A stretch of 64,000 bases of DNA from Porphyrobacter sp. TH134 (lineage in GTDB: Bacteria > Pseudomonadota > Alphaproteobacteria > Sphingomonadales > Sphingomonadaceae). Below, piece after piece: positions 1-8,695 of this stretch. A program made the position numbers and the translations under genes. The DNA is taken from NCBI RefSeq assembly GCF_002855495.1, contig NZ_PKRO01000012.1, positions 16,746 to 80,745 on the forward strand. Reading direction: 5' to 3'. Every line of letters begins with the position of its first letter. Position 1 is the stretch's first letter. The notes under the pieces are model-generated. The model saw nothing but the letters and a program-made list of their open reading frames with translations. It did not search any database and was not told where the DNA came from.

Positions 1-117
1 GTCGTAAGGATTGTCCGGTTCGTCGGCCTTGCGCATCGCCTCCCACAGGCGGGGGTGGACGGGCGCGGCGTTGTCCGACAGGAAGGGTTTGGACGCAAAG
101 GATTGGGCGGTGGTCAT
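1..117 (-). CDS. Low-specificity L-threonine aldolase, N-terminal fragment (cut by window edge)
   Basis: The reverse strand from an ATG at 117 encodes 39 residues and runs off the left edge. The peptide contains FLSDNAAPVHPRLWEAM, which matches the start of PLP-dependent threonine aldolases (beta-eliminating lyase family), where the SDN segment begins the substrate/cofactor region. Members cleave L-threonine or L-allo-threonine to glycine and acetaldehyde in the cytosol. It is divergent from the GNAT gene at 170, so the roughly 50 bp between them must hold both start regions. Only the N-terminus is visible and the PLP lysine lies outside the window, so the family call rests on one short motif. 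Confidence 0.7.
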   Translation of the reverse strand, partial: MTTAQSFASKPFLSDNAAPVHPRLWEAMRKADEPDNPYD

Positions 118-169
118 CGACAATCGCCTCTAACCACCAGCGCAGCCATTACAAGCAGGAGTAACGCGA

Positions 170-487
170 GTGAGCGAGGAACCCACACAGCTGACCATCA
201 CCCACCATGTGGCAGGCCAGGGCGGGCGCTATGTCGCGGTGGTCGAAGGTGCGGCGGAAGAAGGCTATCTCGAATGGGAGCCCGGCGGGCAGCGTGATGA
301 CGTAGAGGTTCGCATCGCCGCCCACACCATCGTGCCGCGCGCCATTGGTGGACGCGGCGTGGCAGGCGCGCTGGTGGCGCGGCTGGTGGAAGATGCAAGG
401 CGCCAGGGCTTCCTGATCCAGCCGGATTGTTCCTACGTGGCCCGGAAATTTGCCGAGAACCCCGATTGGGCAGGGCTGAAAGCCTGA
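170..487 (+). CDS. Small GNAT-fold N-acetyltransferase (YjdJ-like)
   Basis: A 105-residue protein. The GTG start at 170 is preceded by AGGAG at about 157-161. Residues 57-77 (RAIGGRGVAGALVARLVEDA) form the acetyl-CoA pyrophosphate-binding loop and following helix of the compact single-domain GNAT group. A cysteine in PDCSYV (residues 85-90) sits where YjdJ-type proteins carry a conserved Cys-Pro/Ser motif. These minimal GNATs are roughly 90-110 residues, so the length fits. Substrate is unknown. It stands alone between the divergent aldolase fragment and the convergent PH-domain gene. Confidence 0.8.
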   Translation: MSEEPTQLTITHHVAGQGGRYVAVVEGAAEEGYLEWEPGGQRDDVEVRIAAHTIVPRAIGGRGVAGALVARLVEDARRQGFLIQPDCSYVARKFAENPDWAGLKA

Positions 488-514
488 TACAGCAGGCCTG
501 CAAATGGGGGCCGA

Positions 515-2023
515 TTACTGGGGCGCCTGATCCAGCCGCGAATAATCGGTTGCAGCAATGGTTTCCAGCACGCTCGCCCGCAAGGCCCGCGCCTCGGCCA
601 GTGGGACGCCGTGCATGGCAAACTGCCCTCCGGCCAGCCCGAACTGGACCGTCGCATAGCCGCGCAGCCGCGCCAGCGGGCCTTGCGCAATCTCGACCGA
701 GTGCAGTTTCATGCGGGACGCAATCGTCTGGGTCGGCGAAAGAAAGCCTTGGCTGGCATAGACCTGCGCTGCATCGATGGCATGGCGGCGGAATTCCCAC
801 GCATACAGGTTCGCCCCCACCGCCAGCACTGCCGCGCCAAGGGGGACGAGGAACAGGCCGGTGGGCGCAAACAGGGCTGCAACGACAGTGAGGCCGGCGA
901 AAATCGCTGCGTCACGGATCGCCATGTCGGTGCGGTGCGCCTTGCTGGCGCGGTGCCACTGTGTGCCCGCGTCGGGCAAGCGAAAGCCCGCTGCGCTGAC
1001 GATCGGCGCAATCTCGTCCATCTGTGCAAAGGGCGCCACGACATGGCTTTCGCCCCCGGAATCCTGCGCCAGGCTGACAAAGCTGAGCCCGTGCCAGCCG
1101 AACCGATACCGCACAACGCCGGTGCCGATCACCAGCCCCTGCACGCGGTGCACGGGCATGACCACATCGGTGCGGGTCAGCAATCCGCGCTGCCGCCGGA
1201 ACCCGCGCGGGCCGCGGGTCAGGGTAAATCCCCAATCGCGCAAGACGGTGCGCACCACCCCGGTTGTCATGCCGATGACAATGAGGCCCAGCAGCCCCGC
1301 AACCGCCCCTGCGGCCTGCGCGTAGGGGCCAAGGCTGGCGACCGCGCTCCCCTGCTCTTCCAGCCAACTGCGCCACAGATCGACATTCCACACATCGATA
1401 TCCGTGACATTGTCGGCATATTGCAACAGGCCGCCCAGTACCGCGAAGACGGCGAGCGAGAATTCGAACAGGCCAAAGGTCACCAACCGCCGGGGCGGAA
1501 GGGCAAACAATACCTCGTCCGCGTCAGCATCGGCGCGGATCGGGGCATCCGGGCCTGCACCGCTGGCGCTGGTCACATCGTCATCGCGGCGTTCGCGCAC
1601 CAGCTGGCGCAGGCGTTCGCCTTGCGCATCGGTGAGGTATTGAAGCGCAAGGTCATCGCCCCCGCCCGCCCCGGTCTCGAACTTGACCGCGACCAAGCCG
1701 AACAGGCGTGGCAGCGGCTTGGCTTCGAGGCTGACGTCCTGGATCCGCTCATAAGGCACCGACCGGGCCGAACGGCTGAGGAGACCGCTCTCAACCCGAA
1801 TATCCGTCTCGCCAATGGTATAGGTCAGCCGCCGCCAGCGCGCGTAGCTCAGCGCCGTGCCGATGACGACCGACGCGGCGCCGACGCCAATGGCGATCAG
1901 GAACCGTCCGTCTCCGCCAATGCCCGAAAAGGCGATGGCGATGGCGGGAAAAATCGCGCTGCGGATGCTGCCAAGCGCGCCGAGGATGACGCTGACGGGG
2001 GCAGTGCGGTGTGGCCCGTTCAC
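515..2023 (-). CDS. PH domain (bPH2) membrane protein, YdbT-like
   Basis: A 502-residue protein counted from a GTG at 2023. The frame stays open to 2125, but that stretch overlaps the end of the preceding PH-domain gene. The protein alternates hydrophobic segments with soluble bPH2 repeats, each carrying a pattern such as RSVPYERIQDVSLE, and contains LFALPPRRLVTFGLF between repeats, typical of the YdbT family. It follows the YdbS-like gene (2034-2552) with about 10 bp between stop and start, so the two are probably co-translated. This two-gene pair of a short and a long PH protein is common in bacteria; its role at the inner membrane is unknown. No clear Shine-Dalgarno precedes the GTG, consistent with coupling. 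Confidence 0.8.
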   Translation of the reverse strand: MNGPHRTAPVSVILGALGSIRSAIFPAIAIAFSGIGGDGRFLIAIGVGAASVVIGTALSYARWRRLTYTIGETDIRVESGLLSRSARSVPYERIQDVSLEAKPLPRLFGLVAVKFETGAGGGDDLALQYLTDAQGERLRQLVRERRDDDVTSASGAGPDAPIRADADADEVLFALPPRRLVTFGLFEFSLAVFAVLGGLLQYADNVTDIDVWNVDLWRSWLEEQGSAVASLGPYAQAAGAVAGLLGLIVIGMTTGVVRTVLRDWGFTLTRGPRGFRRQRGLLTRTDVVMPVHRVQGLVIGTGVVRYRFGWHGLSFVSLAQDSGGESHVVAPFAQMDEIAPIVSAAGFRLPDAGTQWHRASKAHRTDMAIRDAAIFAGLTVVAALFAPTGLFLVPLGAAVLAVGANLYAWEFRRHAIDAAQVYASQGFLSPTQTIASRMKLHSVEIAQGPLARLRGYATVQFGLAGGQFAMHGVPLAEARALRASVLETIAATDYSRLDQAPQ

Positions 2024-2033
2024 GCCGAACCGC

Positions 2034-2552
2034 TCACACTGTCTCGCGCCGGATATGGCCCCGGATGGCCTCGCGCATGTCGCGCGCCAGCGGCTCGCCA
2101 AGGCCGGGCAGCGACACGCTGGCATTGTGATTGCCCGCAGTGTGGATCGTCAGCGTGGCAATCCCGAAGAACCGTTCAATCGGGTCTTGCTGCACATCGA
2201 TATGCTGCACCCGCCCGAATGGCACAACCGTATCGACGCGGAACAACAGGCCGCGCACCACCCGCAGCCGGTCGGCACTGATCTGGTAACCGCGCGCATT
2301 ATACCGCCGGGCGGGCACGCGGATGATCAGCGCCAGCGCAATCACCAGCACGGTCCCGGCGATAAGGCCCTGCGGGATCAGCGCTGCCTTGCGGATCGCG
2401 GCTTCTGCCACCAGCGCCCCGATCAGAAACGGGATCGCGGTCAGCGTGGTGCGCACCCGCAGCGCATGGGCATAGTTGGGATGCAGCCTTGTCGGCGCAT
2501 CATCATCGTCAATCGATGCTGCGGCGGGCGTGACGGCGGGGGCATGGTCCAT
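2034..2552 (-). CDS. PH domain (bPH2) membrane protein, YdbS-like
   Basis: A 172-residue protein. After an acidic N-terminus (IDDDDAP) it has two hydrophobic segments at about residues 35-80, then a single bPH2 domain. The hallmark stretch GYQISADRLRVVRGLLFRV is followed by PFGRVQHIDVQQDPIERFFG. Family members are small inner-membrane proteins that occur next to a larger YdbT-like partner, as here (515-2023). Function is unproven. The gene is the first of the pair and is divergent from the GST gene at 2684, so its promoter lies in 2553-2683. Confidence 0.8.
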   Translation of the reverse strand: MDHAPAVTPAAASIDDDDAPTRLHPNYAHALRVRTTLTAIPFLIGALVAEAAIRKAALIPQGLIAGTVLVIALALIIRVPARRYNARGYQISADRLRVVRGLLFRVDTVVPFGRVQHIDVQQDPIERFFGIATLTIHTAGNHNASVSLPGLGEPLARDMREAIRGHIRRETV

Positions 2553-2683
2553 GGTGCCTTAGTGGCGCAATACAGCCAGTCCGCGCAAGCGCTTTTGCGC
2601 ACCTGGCCTAGCGCATTTAGGAGGGCGACGAATGCGGCCCTTCCCCCTAGAACCCTGGGCAAAACCAGCCGGGAGAACACCGC

Positions 2684-3331
2684 ATGACCACACTCCATTC
2701 CAGCCTTGGCCCCAATCCGCGGCTTGTGCGCATGTTCATGATCGAAAAGGGGCTGGAGGAAGGGCGCGATTTTACCCGCGTCCACTACGACATCATCACC
2801 GGCGCGAACCGGCAGGATGCCAGTTACATGGCCAAGAACCCGCAAGGCACCACGCCGACGCTGGAGCTGGACGACGGCACCTGCCTTACGGAAAGCTGGC
2901 CGATCTGCGAATATATCGAGGAACTGCACCCCTCGCCGGGCCTGTTCGGCGAGACGGCGGTGGAGCGTGCCCAGGTGCGCAAATGGACGCGGCTGTTCGA
3001 TCAGGAAGTGGTCGTGCCGATGACGATGGGTTTCCGCGCCACCACCGGCCGCCCGATGTTCGCGCCGCGCATGACGGTCGTCTCGCAAGGGGCAGGCGCG
3101 GAACTGTTCGCGCTGGCGGACGAGAAGTGGCGGATGTTCGATGCGTGTTTGGGTAACAGCAACCACATCGCACTTGGCCGTTTCACCTTTGCCGACCTCA
3201 TGATCTTCGCCTTTGCCAATTTCGGCTTCACTGTGGGCTGGAAGCTGCCGGAGGGGACGGACAACCTCGCACGGTTTGTGGCGGCGCACAGTCAGCGGGC
3301 CTGTGCGGCTGTCTGGAAAGAAGCGGAGTAG
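2684..3331 (+). CDS. Glutathione S-transferase family protein
   Basis: A 215-residue protein with a GST layout. The N-terminal thioredoxin-like domain (about residues 1-80) contains NPQGTTPTLELDDG, with the cis-proline that positions glutathione, and then LTESWPICEYIEE, the conserved Glu-Ser pair that contacts the gamma-glutamyl group. A helical C-terminal domain follows, containing LGRFTFADLMIFAFANFG, the N-capping/hydrophobic-staple region. The start ATG follows GGGAGAAC at about 2671. The length is normal for soluble GSTs. The probable role is glutathione conjugation or isomerisation of an electrophile; the substrate is unknown. It is a single gene with a repeat element downstream. Confidence 0.85.
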   Translation: MTTLHSSLGPNPRLVRMFMIEKGLEEGRDFTRVHYDIITGANRQDASYMAKNPQGTTPTLELDDGTCLTESWPICEYIEELHPSPGLFGETAVERAQVRKWTRLFDQEVVVPMTMGFRATTGRPMFAPRMTVVSQGAGAELFALADEKWRMFDACLGNSNHIALGRFTFADLMIFAFANFGFTVGWKLPEGTDNLARFVAAHSQRACAAVWKEAE

Positions 3332-3410
3332 CGGCCGATCCCAAGGGCCGCTTTCACGGCCGAGCAGAAACCAGCTGCCGGTCGGGAAGCAACCCCATTC
3401 CCGCCCTCAC

Positions 3411-3493
3411 CGTCACCCAGGCGAAGGCCGGGGCCTAGGGCCGCTTGACGCCGTGCGTGCCGCTCTGGATCCCGGCCTTCGCCGGGATGACGA
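3411..3493. repeat. Intergenic inverted-repeat element (gcgaaggccggg family)
   Basis: Arms CGTCACCCAGGCGAAGGCCG (3411 onward) and CCCGGCCTTCGCCGGGATGA (ending near 3490) are imperfect inverted complements around a middle that reads GGGCCGCTTGACGCC. A related element lies at 16997-17076 with the same core hairpin and a similar GGGCCGCTT block. This is a dispersed palindromic element in the gap between a GST gene and a convergent MFS gene. It may also act as a hairpin at the 3' end of transcripts from either side. Confidence 0.6.
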
Positions 3494-3581
3494 AAAGGGC
3501 AACGCACCACCCACTTCCGGCCAAAGCGCGTCCTGATCTCGCCTCCCAATAGCGCACGGTTCTCGCATTGCGGCAGGCACC

Positions 3582-4886
3582 TCATTCGCCCCGCATTTTC
3601 GCCAGATAGCCCGTTGGCCCCATCTGCGCGGCGGTCCATACGAAGACCGCGAGGCTCACCACGCCGGCCGCAAGGCATACGCCGAAGACCGCCACCGCCA
3701 GCGCGCTGGCGCCATAGGCCGGGCCAAGCGCATCGCTCACTGCGCCGATCATGCCGAGGCCCAGCGTCTGGCCGATCAGGTTATTGAAGAACAGGGCAAT
3801 GGCGACAGCGAAACCGCGGCTGGCAGGCTCCACCGCCGTCTGGATGCCCGACATGATCCCGGCCTGGCTGGCGACGTAGATAGCGTAGGCGACCCCGAAC
3901 CAGCCGAGGAAACCCGCAAAGCTGCCGGACGTCAGGCTCAAGGCGAGCGGGACAACGCAGCCGAGGCTTACCACCCCCGGCAGCCATGCGCGCCAGCGCT
4001 CGTCGCGCAAGGTCAGCCAATGGGTGAGGTATCCGCCCAGCAGCGGCCCCGGGATGCCGCCCAGAAAGAAGGTAAAGCCGAGATACAGGCCAACATCCCC
4101 GGTCGAGATCGGGAACTGGCGCAGCATCACCGCCGCCATCCAGAAGGCGAGACCATAGCCGATCATGATCTGCACCGCCCAGCCCAGCGCCAGCCCCATG
4201 AACACCCGGTTGGCCAGCAGGCTGCGGATGGTCTGGCCGAGCGGCAATTGCGCCATGTCCGTGCCCACAGGCGCATAGCGTCCACGCATGGGCTCGCGCA
4301 CGGTGAGGTAGATCACCCCGCCCAGCAAAAGGCCCGGCAAGCCCATCAGCACGAAAGCCCAGCGCCAGTCGAAAATCTCGGCAAGCTGCCCGCCGATAAT
4401 CAGCCCGCCCGCGGTCCCCATGCTCGCCCCGATGGTCAGGAACCCCATCGCCTTGGCGAGTTCAGCGCGGGAGAAGAAATCCGCGACCAGGCTTTGCGAT
4501 GACGGGCCGGAACACCCCTCGCCCACGCCCACGCCGGTGCGCGCGGCGAACAATGTCCAGAAGCCCGTGGCGGTGCCGCAAACCGCGGTCATCAGGCTCC
4601 AGAAGCTGATTGCACCGGCAACAATGGTCTTGCGGCTCGACCGGTCAGCCAGCCGTGCGGCGGGAAAGCCAGCGAGTACATAGACCAGGCTAAACGCGAG
4701 GCCGCCGAGCATCCCCAGCTCGAAATCCGACAAAGCAAACTCGGCCTTGATGTCCTGAACCAGAATGCCGAACACCAGCCGGTCGGCCACGCTGAAGGCG
4801 CTCGTCAGCGTCAGCAGCCCGAGCACGTACCAGCGGTACGCGCCGGGCGCGTCGGCCTTAGTGGTGGGGTCTGGCGCTGAGGCCAT
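3582..4886 (-). CDS. Major facilitator superfamily transporter (spinster-like)
   Basis: A 434-residue integral membrane protein with 12 predicted hydrophobic helices. The A-motif between helices 2 and 3 reads GFPAARLADRSSRK, the usual G-x3-D-R-x-G-R/K type. GVGVGEGCSGPSSQSLVADFF in helix 4 resembles the Spns/spinster-like group. It is probably a proton-coupled carrier in the inner membrane. Its first codons (4886) overlap the end of the upstream SDR gene (stop at 4858-4860) by 29 bp, so the two form an operon. Substrate unknown; the partner SDR suggests transport of an alcohol/ketone-bearing compound or its product. Confidence 0.85.
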   Translation of the reverse strand: MASAPDPTTKADAPGAYRWYVLGLLTLTSAFSVADRLVFGILVQDIKAEFALSDFELGMLGGLAFSLVYVLAGFPAARLADRSSRKTIVAGAISFWSLMTAVCGTATGFWTLFAARTGVGVGEGCSGPSSQSLVADFFSRAELAKAMGFLTIGASMGTAGGLIIGGQLAEIFDWRWAFVLMGLPGLLLGGVIYLTVREPMRGRYAPVGTDMAQLPLGQTIRSLLANRVFMGLALGWAVQIMIGYGLAFWMAAVMLRQFPISTGDVGLYLGFTFFLGGIPGPLLGGYLTHWLTLRDERWRAWLPGVVSLGCVVPLALSLTSGSFAGFLGWFGVAYAIYVASQAGIMSGIQTAVEPASRGFAVAIALFFNNLIGQTLGLGMIGAVSDALGPAYGASALAVAVFGVCLAAGVVSLAVFVWTAAQMGPTGYLAKMRGE

Positions 4887-5637
4887 TGTCCACCGGGATC
4901 GTCAGGCCATTGAGAAAGCGCGCCTCGTCCGAGGCAAGGAACAGCACGCAGCCCGCCACATCGCTCGGATGGCCGAGCGCATCGGCAGGCAGCGGGCCTG
5001 CGGGGATCTCCATCGGGGCCTGCCCTGCCCGGCCCGATACGCCCATCACCATCGGCGTCTCGATCCCGCCCGGCGCCAGCGCATTGACCCGGATGCCGTA
5101 ACCCCGGTCCTGAAAATCCATCGCAAGGCTACGGGTCATCCCCGCGATCCCGGCCTTCGACGCGGCATAGGCGGGGATGTTGCCATAGCCCAGCAACGCC
5201 GCGGTGGAGGCCATGTTGATGATCGACGATCCCCCGCCGCCCACGTGCAGGTGCCGATGCTTCATCAGCTTCGCCGCATATTTGCAGCCCAGAAACGTGC
5301 CGACGACGTGAATATCGAGATGCAGCCTGAAGTGGGCAAGGCTGCATTCCTCGATGCTTTCGAAGATCACATTGCCCGCGTTGTTAACCAGAATATCCAG
5401 CCCGCCGTGGCGTTCCTGCACCGCGCGCATGACCTCGGTCCACTGCTCTTCGCTGGTCACATCAAGCGCCATCGCATCGCCGCCGATTTCAGCGGCGACC
5501 TTGTGGGCGAGTTCGGCATCGCGGTCGGTGACGATCACCTTGGCGCCTTCCCGCGCGAGCGCTTCGCAATCGGCCTTGCCCAGCCCCATCGCCCCGCCCG
5601 TAACGAGCGCCACCTTGCCCGCTACCCGTCCTGCCAT
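4858..5637 (-). CDS. Short-chain dehydrogenase/reductase (classical SDR)
   Basis: A 259-residue protein from the ATG at 5637, which follows GGGGAGAGAG. The Rossmann motif TGGAMGLG is at residues 13-20, NNAG at 85-88, and the catalytic triad is Ser144, Tyr157, Lys161 (YAASK). Asp38 after the second strand (VTDRD) suggests NAD rather than NADP. The C-terminus IPVDNGLSA is the usual SDR ending. It overlaps the MFS gene by 29 bp and is first in that operon. Classical SDRs of this length oxidise or reduce secondary alcohols/ketones; the substrate is not evident. Confidence 0.88.
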   Translation of the reverse strand: MAGRVAGKVALVTGGAMGLGKADCEALAREGAKVIVTDRDAELAHKVAAEIGGDAMALDVTSEEQWTEVMRAVQERHGGLDILVNNAGNVIFESIEECSLAHFRLHLDIHVVGTFLGCKYAAKLMKHRHLHVGGGGSSIINMASTAALLGYGNIPAYAASKAGIAGMTRSLAMDFQDRGYGIRVNALAPGGIETPMVMGVSGRAGQAPMEIPAGPLPADALGHPSDVAGCVLFLASDEARFLNGLTIPVDNGLSARPHH

Positions 5638-6071
5638 ATGCTCTCTCCCCACGGCTTTCTTATTCTGGCGCCAGCCTATCGGGCGGGCGGGGCGGTGCCA
5701 CTGTCGAAAGCGCGAGGGCGCTGCGGGCGAGCAGCGGTGTAATCGCGCCAGCCAAGGGAGAGCCAGCCATGATGGAGCCGGAGCAACTCGCGCGGTTGAA
5801 GGTGCCGAGGGAGTGGGAGGGCCGCCGCACCGGTTCCAAGCCGCTTGCGGCGGCCACATGACGTTACGTTATCCGACGCTTTTGGACGCTCTTGTGCGGT
5901 TTTGTGACGTTTTTGCCGCAGCTACGCAGCCTCACTAGCGCTTTTGCGAATGGCGCGCATCGTGCCGCACCATAAACCTCCAACACATACCGGAAGACGT
6001 GAAAAGCGACGTCAGCGGATTGGGGATACAGGGCACGCGGGCGAGCCGCGGTCTGAAGGGGAGAGACGACC
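5638..6071. other. 434-bp divergent intergenic region
   Basis: Lies between the leftward SDR gene and the rightward TonB receptor. The right half is less GC-rich and T-rich (TTTTGGACGCTCTTGTGCGGTTTTGTGACGTTTTT around 5880-5915, given here only as an approximate description). It presumably carries the receptor promoter, but no convincing -35/-10 pair stands out. The only coding candidate is the 30-codon frame at 5769-5861. Confidence 0.5.
5769..5861 (+). CDS. Possible 30-residue small ORF upstream of the TonB receptor
   Basis: The frame starts ATGATG at 5769, 8 bp after a good Shine-Dalgarno (AAGGGAGAG), and ends TGA at 5859-5861. The peptide is hydrophilic and basic (contains LARLKVPREWEGRR), with no signal or membrane segment. 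It does not resemble any family I know. It could be a leader peptide, a regulatory small protein, or the remnant of a truncated gene such as a helix-turn-helix regulator. Support is limited to the ribosome-binding site and a clean start and stop. Confidence 0.25.
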   Translation: MMEPEQLARLKVPREWEGRRTGSKPLAAAT

Positions 6072-8519
6072 ATGACCACATTTCGTGCCCGAATTGCATC
6101 TGGCGTCCGCGTGGGCGGCATAAGGCGCGCGCTGCTGTGCGGCGCTGCGCTGAGCGGCCTTGCCGCATTGCCAACCGCCGCCTTCGCGCAGGATGCCTCA
6201 GCCGAAGCGGAGACTGTCGAAAACGATCAGGTGATCGTGGTGCAGGCTCGCCGCCAGAACGAAACCTTGCAGGAAGTGCCGGTCACCGTCACCGCGATCG
6301 GCGGGGAAACGCTTCAGAAATACAATATCGATCAGGTCGCAGACATCACCAGCCGCGTGCCGACGCTGAACGTGCAGGTCGGCGGGTCGGGCTCGGGCGG
6401 ACAGCTCAGCTTGCGCGGGGTCGGCTCCTCCAACATCTCGGCCGCCTTCGATTCCGCCGTGGCGTTTGATTACGACGGCGTGATCGTATCGACCATGCGC
6501 ATGGTGCAGGCAGGCTTCTTCGATGTGGAGCAGATCGATGTGCTGCGCGGCCCGCAATCGCTGTTCTTCGGCAAGTCCGCGACCGCTGGCGTACTGTCAC
6601 TGCGGTCGGCCAACCCGACCTCCGACTGGCAAATCGGGATGCGCGGTTCGTATGAGTTTGAAGAAAAGGGCTATCTGCTCAACGGCTATATTTCCGGCCC
6701 GCTGACCGATACGCTGGGCATCCGCATTGCCGCGCAGTTCAACGATATTGACGAATTCCAGCTGGCCCAGACCGGTTCGCCCGCGGTCAATCAAAAGCGC
6801 GGGCTGACCGATTTCATCGGCCGCGTCACGCTGGACTGGAACCCGGTCGACCGGTTCCGTGCGAACCTCAAGGTCCAATATACCAGAAACGAAAATGACG
6901 GCGCGCTTGGCACTGGCGAGGTATCCTGCGGCGCAAACGGCATCGCTGACACCATCTTCCTGCTGGGCGGCGCGGTCAATCTGCCGGCGGGATATAACTG
7001 CAACACCACCGACCAGCGCTATTACTTTACCGACACCGCCGGGCCACTGGCCAGCGGCGTGCCGACACCGTCGAAGGCTGCGGGCCGCAACGGCGTTCCT
7101 TTCGGCGAGACCGAAATCTGGTTCGGCCGCTTGCAGTTCGAGCTCGACCTGTCCGACACCTTGTCGCTGACGTCGGTGACCGGCCTGCTCAACATGAAAT
7201 CGGTCGACTTCGAGAGCTATTCCTATGGCGGGTTCATCCCCGGCCCGAACGGCACCCGCTTGCCGGGCGGCGCCGGGTCATCCGATCCGATCAACAATCT
7301 GGAACAATACACCCAGGAACTGCGCCTTGCGTCAGACTTCGACGGCGCGTTCAACTTCATGCTCGGCGCGTTCTACGAAGACCGCACCATCACCTTCGAT
7401 ACCTCGCAACAGGGCGTGAACATCTCGTTCCTCGGGCCTGACCCGGCGACGGGCTTCACCTATGACTGGGACAAGACCCACCTGACCAAGACCGAGGCCC
7501 TGTCGTTCTTCGGCAGCGCGATGATCGACCTTACCGACAAGCTGGAACTTTCAGGCGGCATTCGCTGGACGGACGAGCAGAAGGTGCAGACGATCAGCGT
7601 GCCTTACGTTCACACCTTCCTGCAAGGCCCCGCCTTCGTCCGGCCCGGCTTCTTCTCCGGTCCGATCGAATTTGCCGATGACAACTTCTCGCCCGAAGTG
7701 ACACTGAAATATCAGGCGAACGAGGATTTCAACGTCTTCGCCTCGTTCAAGACCGGCTTCAAATCGGGCGGGATCGACAATTCCGCGCTGCCGTCCAACA
7801 GCCTGAGTGCCGCGGCGGCGAGCGGCGATTTCAGCTCGCTGATCTTCAAATCGGAAGAAGCGATCGGCGGCGAAGTGGGCTTCAAGTCGCAGTGGGCAAA
7901 CCGCGACATCACTCTGAATGCCACGGCCTACCAATATGTGTTCAAGGATCTGCAAGTGCAGAACTTCAACGCACAGACGGTGCAGTTCATTACCAGCAAT
8001 GCGGGCGAATTGACCACCAAGGGCGTCGATTTGGAAGCGAAATGGCGCACGCCGGTGGACGGGCTGAGCTTTTCGTCCAACCTGTCTTATCTCGATGCCA
8101 AATACACCGATGACTTCCTGCAACCGGGCGGTCAGGGCGGGGTGATCAACCTGCGCGGCCGCCGTGGCAGCCAGGCACCCGAATGGTCGGGCAATATCGC
8201 CGCCGATTGGGCAATCCCGCTCAGCGACAGCCTTGAACTGTTCCTCTCGGGCAACGCGGCCTATAATGATGGCTACATCACCGACGAAACCACACTGAAC
8301 GATCTGGAGCAGCCCAGCTTCTGGCTGCTGGATGCCAACGTGTCGATCGGCCACCCGGATGGCAACTGGAAGCTTTCGCTGATCGCGCAAAACCTGACTG
8401 ACAAGATCTTCGTGATCACCTCGGGTGGGCGTCCGTTCCTGTCGCCGACCGGGGACGATCTCTTCCTGACCCAGAACCGCGGCCGTCAGGTGTTTGCGGA
8501 GATCAGCTTCCGCTTCTGA
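6072..8519 (+). CDS. TonB-dependent outer-membrane receptor
   Basis: An 815-residue protein with a signal peptide ending at about Ala39 (LPTAAFA). A TonB-box-like segment DQVIVVQARR (52-61) is followed by a plug domain (QEVPVTVTAIGGETLQKYNI... to LRGPQSLFFGKSATAGVLSL) and a beta-barrel that ends in an aromatic residue (ISFRF). The plug shape (PVTVTAI) is that of the large sphingomonad group that imports organic compounds rather than the classical siderophore group. Starts at ATG 6072 after GGGGAGAG. It stands at the head of the catabolic region, directly before the Rieske gene, which suggests uptake of that pathway's hydrophobic substrate. Confidence 0.93.
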   Translation: MTTFRARIASGVRVGGIRRALLCGAALSGLAALPTAAFAQDASAEAETVENDQVIVVQARRQNETLQEVPVTVTAIGGETLQKYNIDQVADITSRVPTLNVQVGGSGSGGQLSLRGVGSSNISAAFDSAVAFDYDGVIVSTMRMVQAGFFDVEQIDVLRGPQSLFFGKSATAGVLSLRSANPTSDWQIGMRGSYEFEEKGYLLNGYISGPLTDTLGIRIAAQFNDIDEFQLAQTGSPAVNQKRGLTDFIGRVTLDWNPVDRFRANLKVQYTRNENDGALGTGEVSCGANGIADTIFLLGGAVNLPAGYNCNTTDQRYYFTDTAGPLASGVPTPSKAAGRNGVPFGETEIWFGRLQFELDLSDTLSLTSVTGLLNMKSVDFESYSYGGFIPGPNGTRLPGGAGSSDPINNLEQYTQELRLASDFDGAFNFMLGAFYEDRTITFDTSQQGVNISFLGPDPATGFTYDWDKTHLTKTEALSFFGSAMIDLTDKLELSGGIRWTDEQKVQTISVPYVHTFLQGPAFVRPGFFSGPIEFADDNFSPEVTLKYQANEDFNVFASFKTGFKSGGIDNSALPSNSLSAAAASGDFSSLIFKSEEAIGGEVGFKSQWANRDITLNATAYQYVFKDLQVQNFNAQTVQFITSNAGELTTKGVDLEAKWRTPVDGLSFSSNLSYLDAKYTDDFLQPGGQGGVINLRGRRGSQAPEWSGNIAADWAIPLSDSLELFLSGNAAYNDGYITDETTLNDLEQPSFWLLDANVSIGHPDGNWKLSLIAQNLTDKIFVITSGGRPFLSPTGDDLFLTQNRGRQVFAEISFRF

Positions 8520-8565
8520 TAGGGGTTCAACAGGGGAAATGGGGGGCGGGCCAGCGATGGTTCGC

Positions 8566-8607
8566 CCCCTGTCTTTTGACCCCTGTCTTTTGGCCCCTGT
8601 CTTTTGG
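8566..8607 (+). repeat. 14-bp tandem repeat, three copies
   Basis: CCCCTGTCTTTTGR occurs three times in a row at 8566-8579, 8580-8593 and 8594-8607, followed by a degenerate partial copy (CCCCTTTCGCTTTG). It lies in the 176-bp gap between the TonB receptor stop and the Rieske start. It is too short for a CRISPR unit and has no spacers. It may be replication slippage or a stacked binding site. Confidence 0.75.
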
Positions 8608-8695
8608 CCCCTTTCGCTTTGCCAAAAATGAGCATTGCCGCAGGCGCCCAGCCAAAGGATGCTCGGCGGCAACCGGCACCCTGGGAGAAACGCCA

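Noticed and set aside
611..2281. A 556-codon forward frame opposite the PH-domain genes
   Set aside because: Low-complexity, charged sequence with no domain. The reverse strand carries clear bPH2 repeats and membrane segments.
8566..8607. Tandem repeats considered as a CRISPR array
   Set aside because: The units are 14 bp with no spacers and no cas genes nearby.
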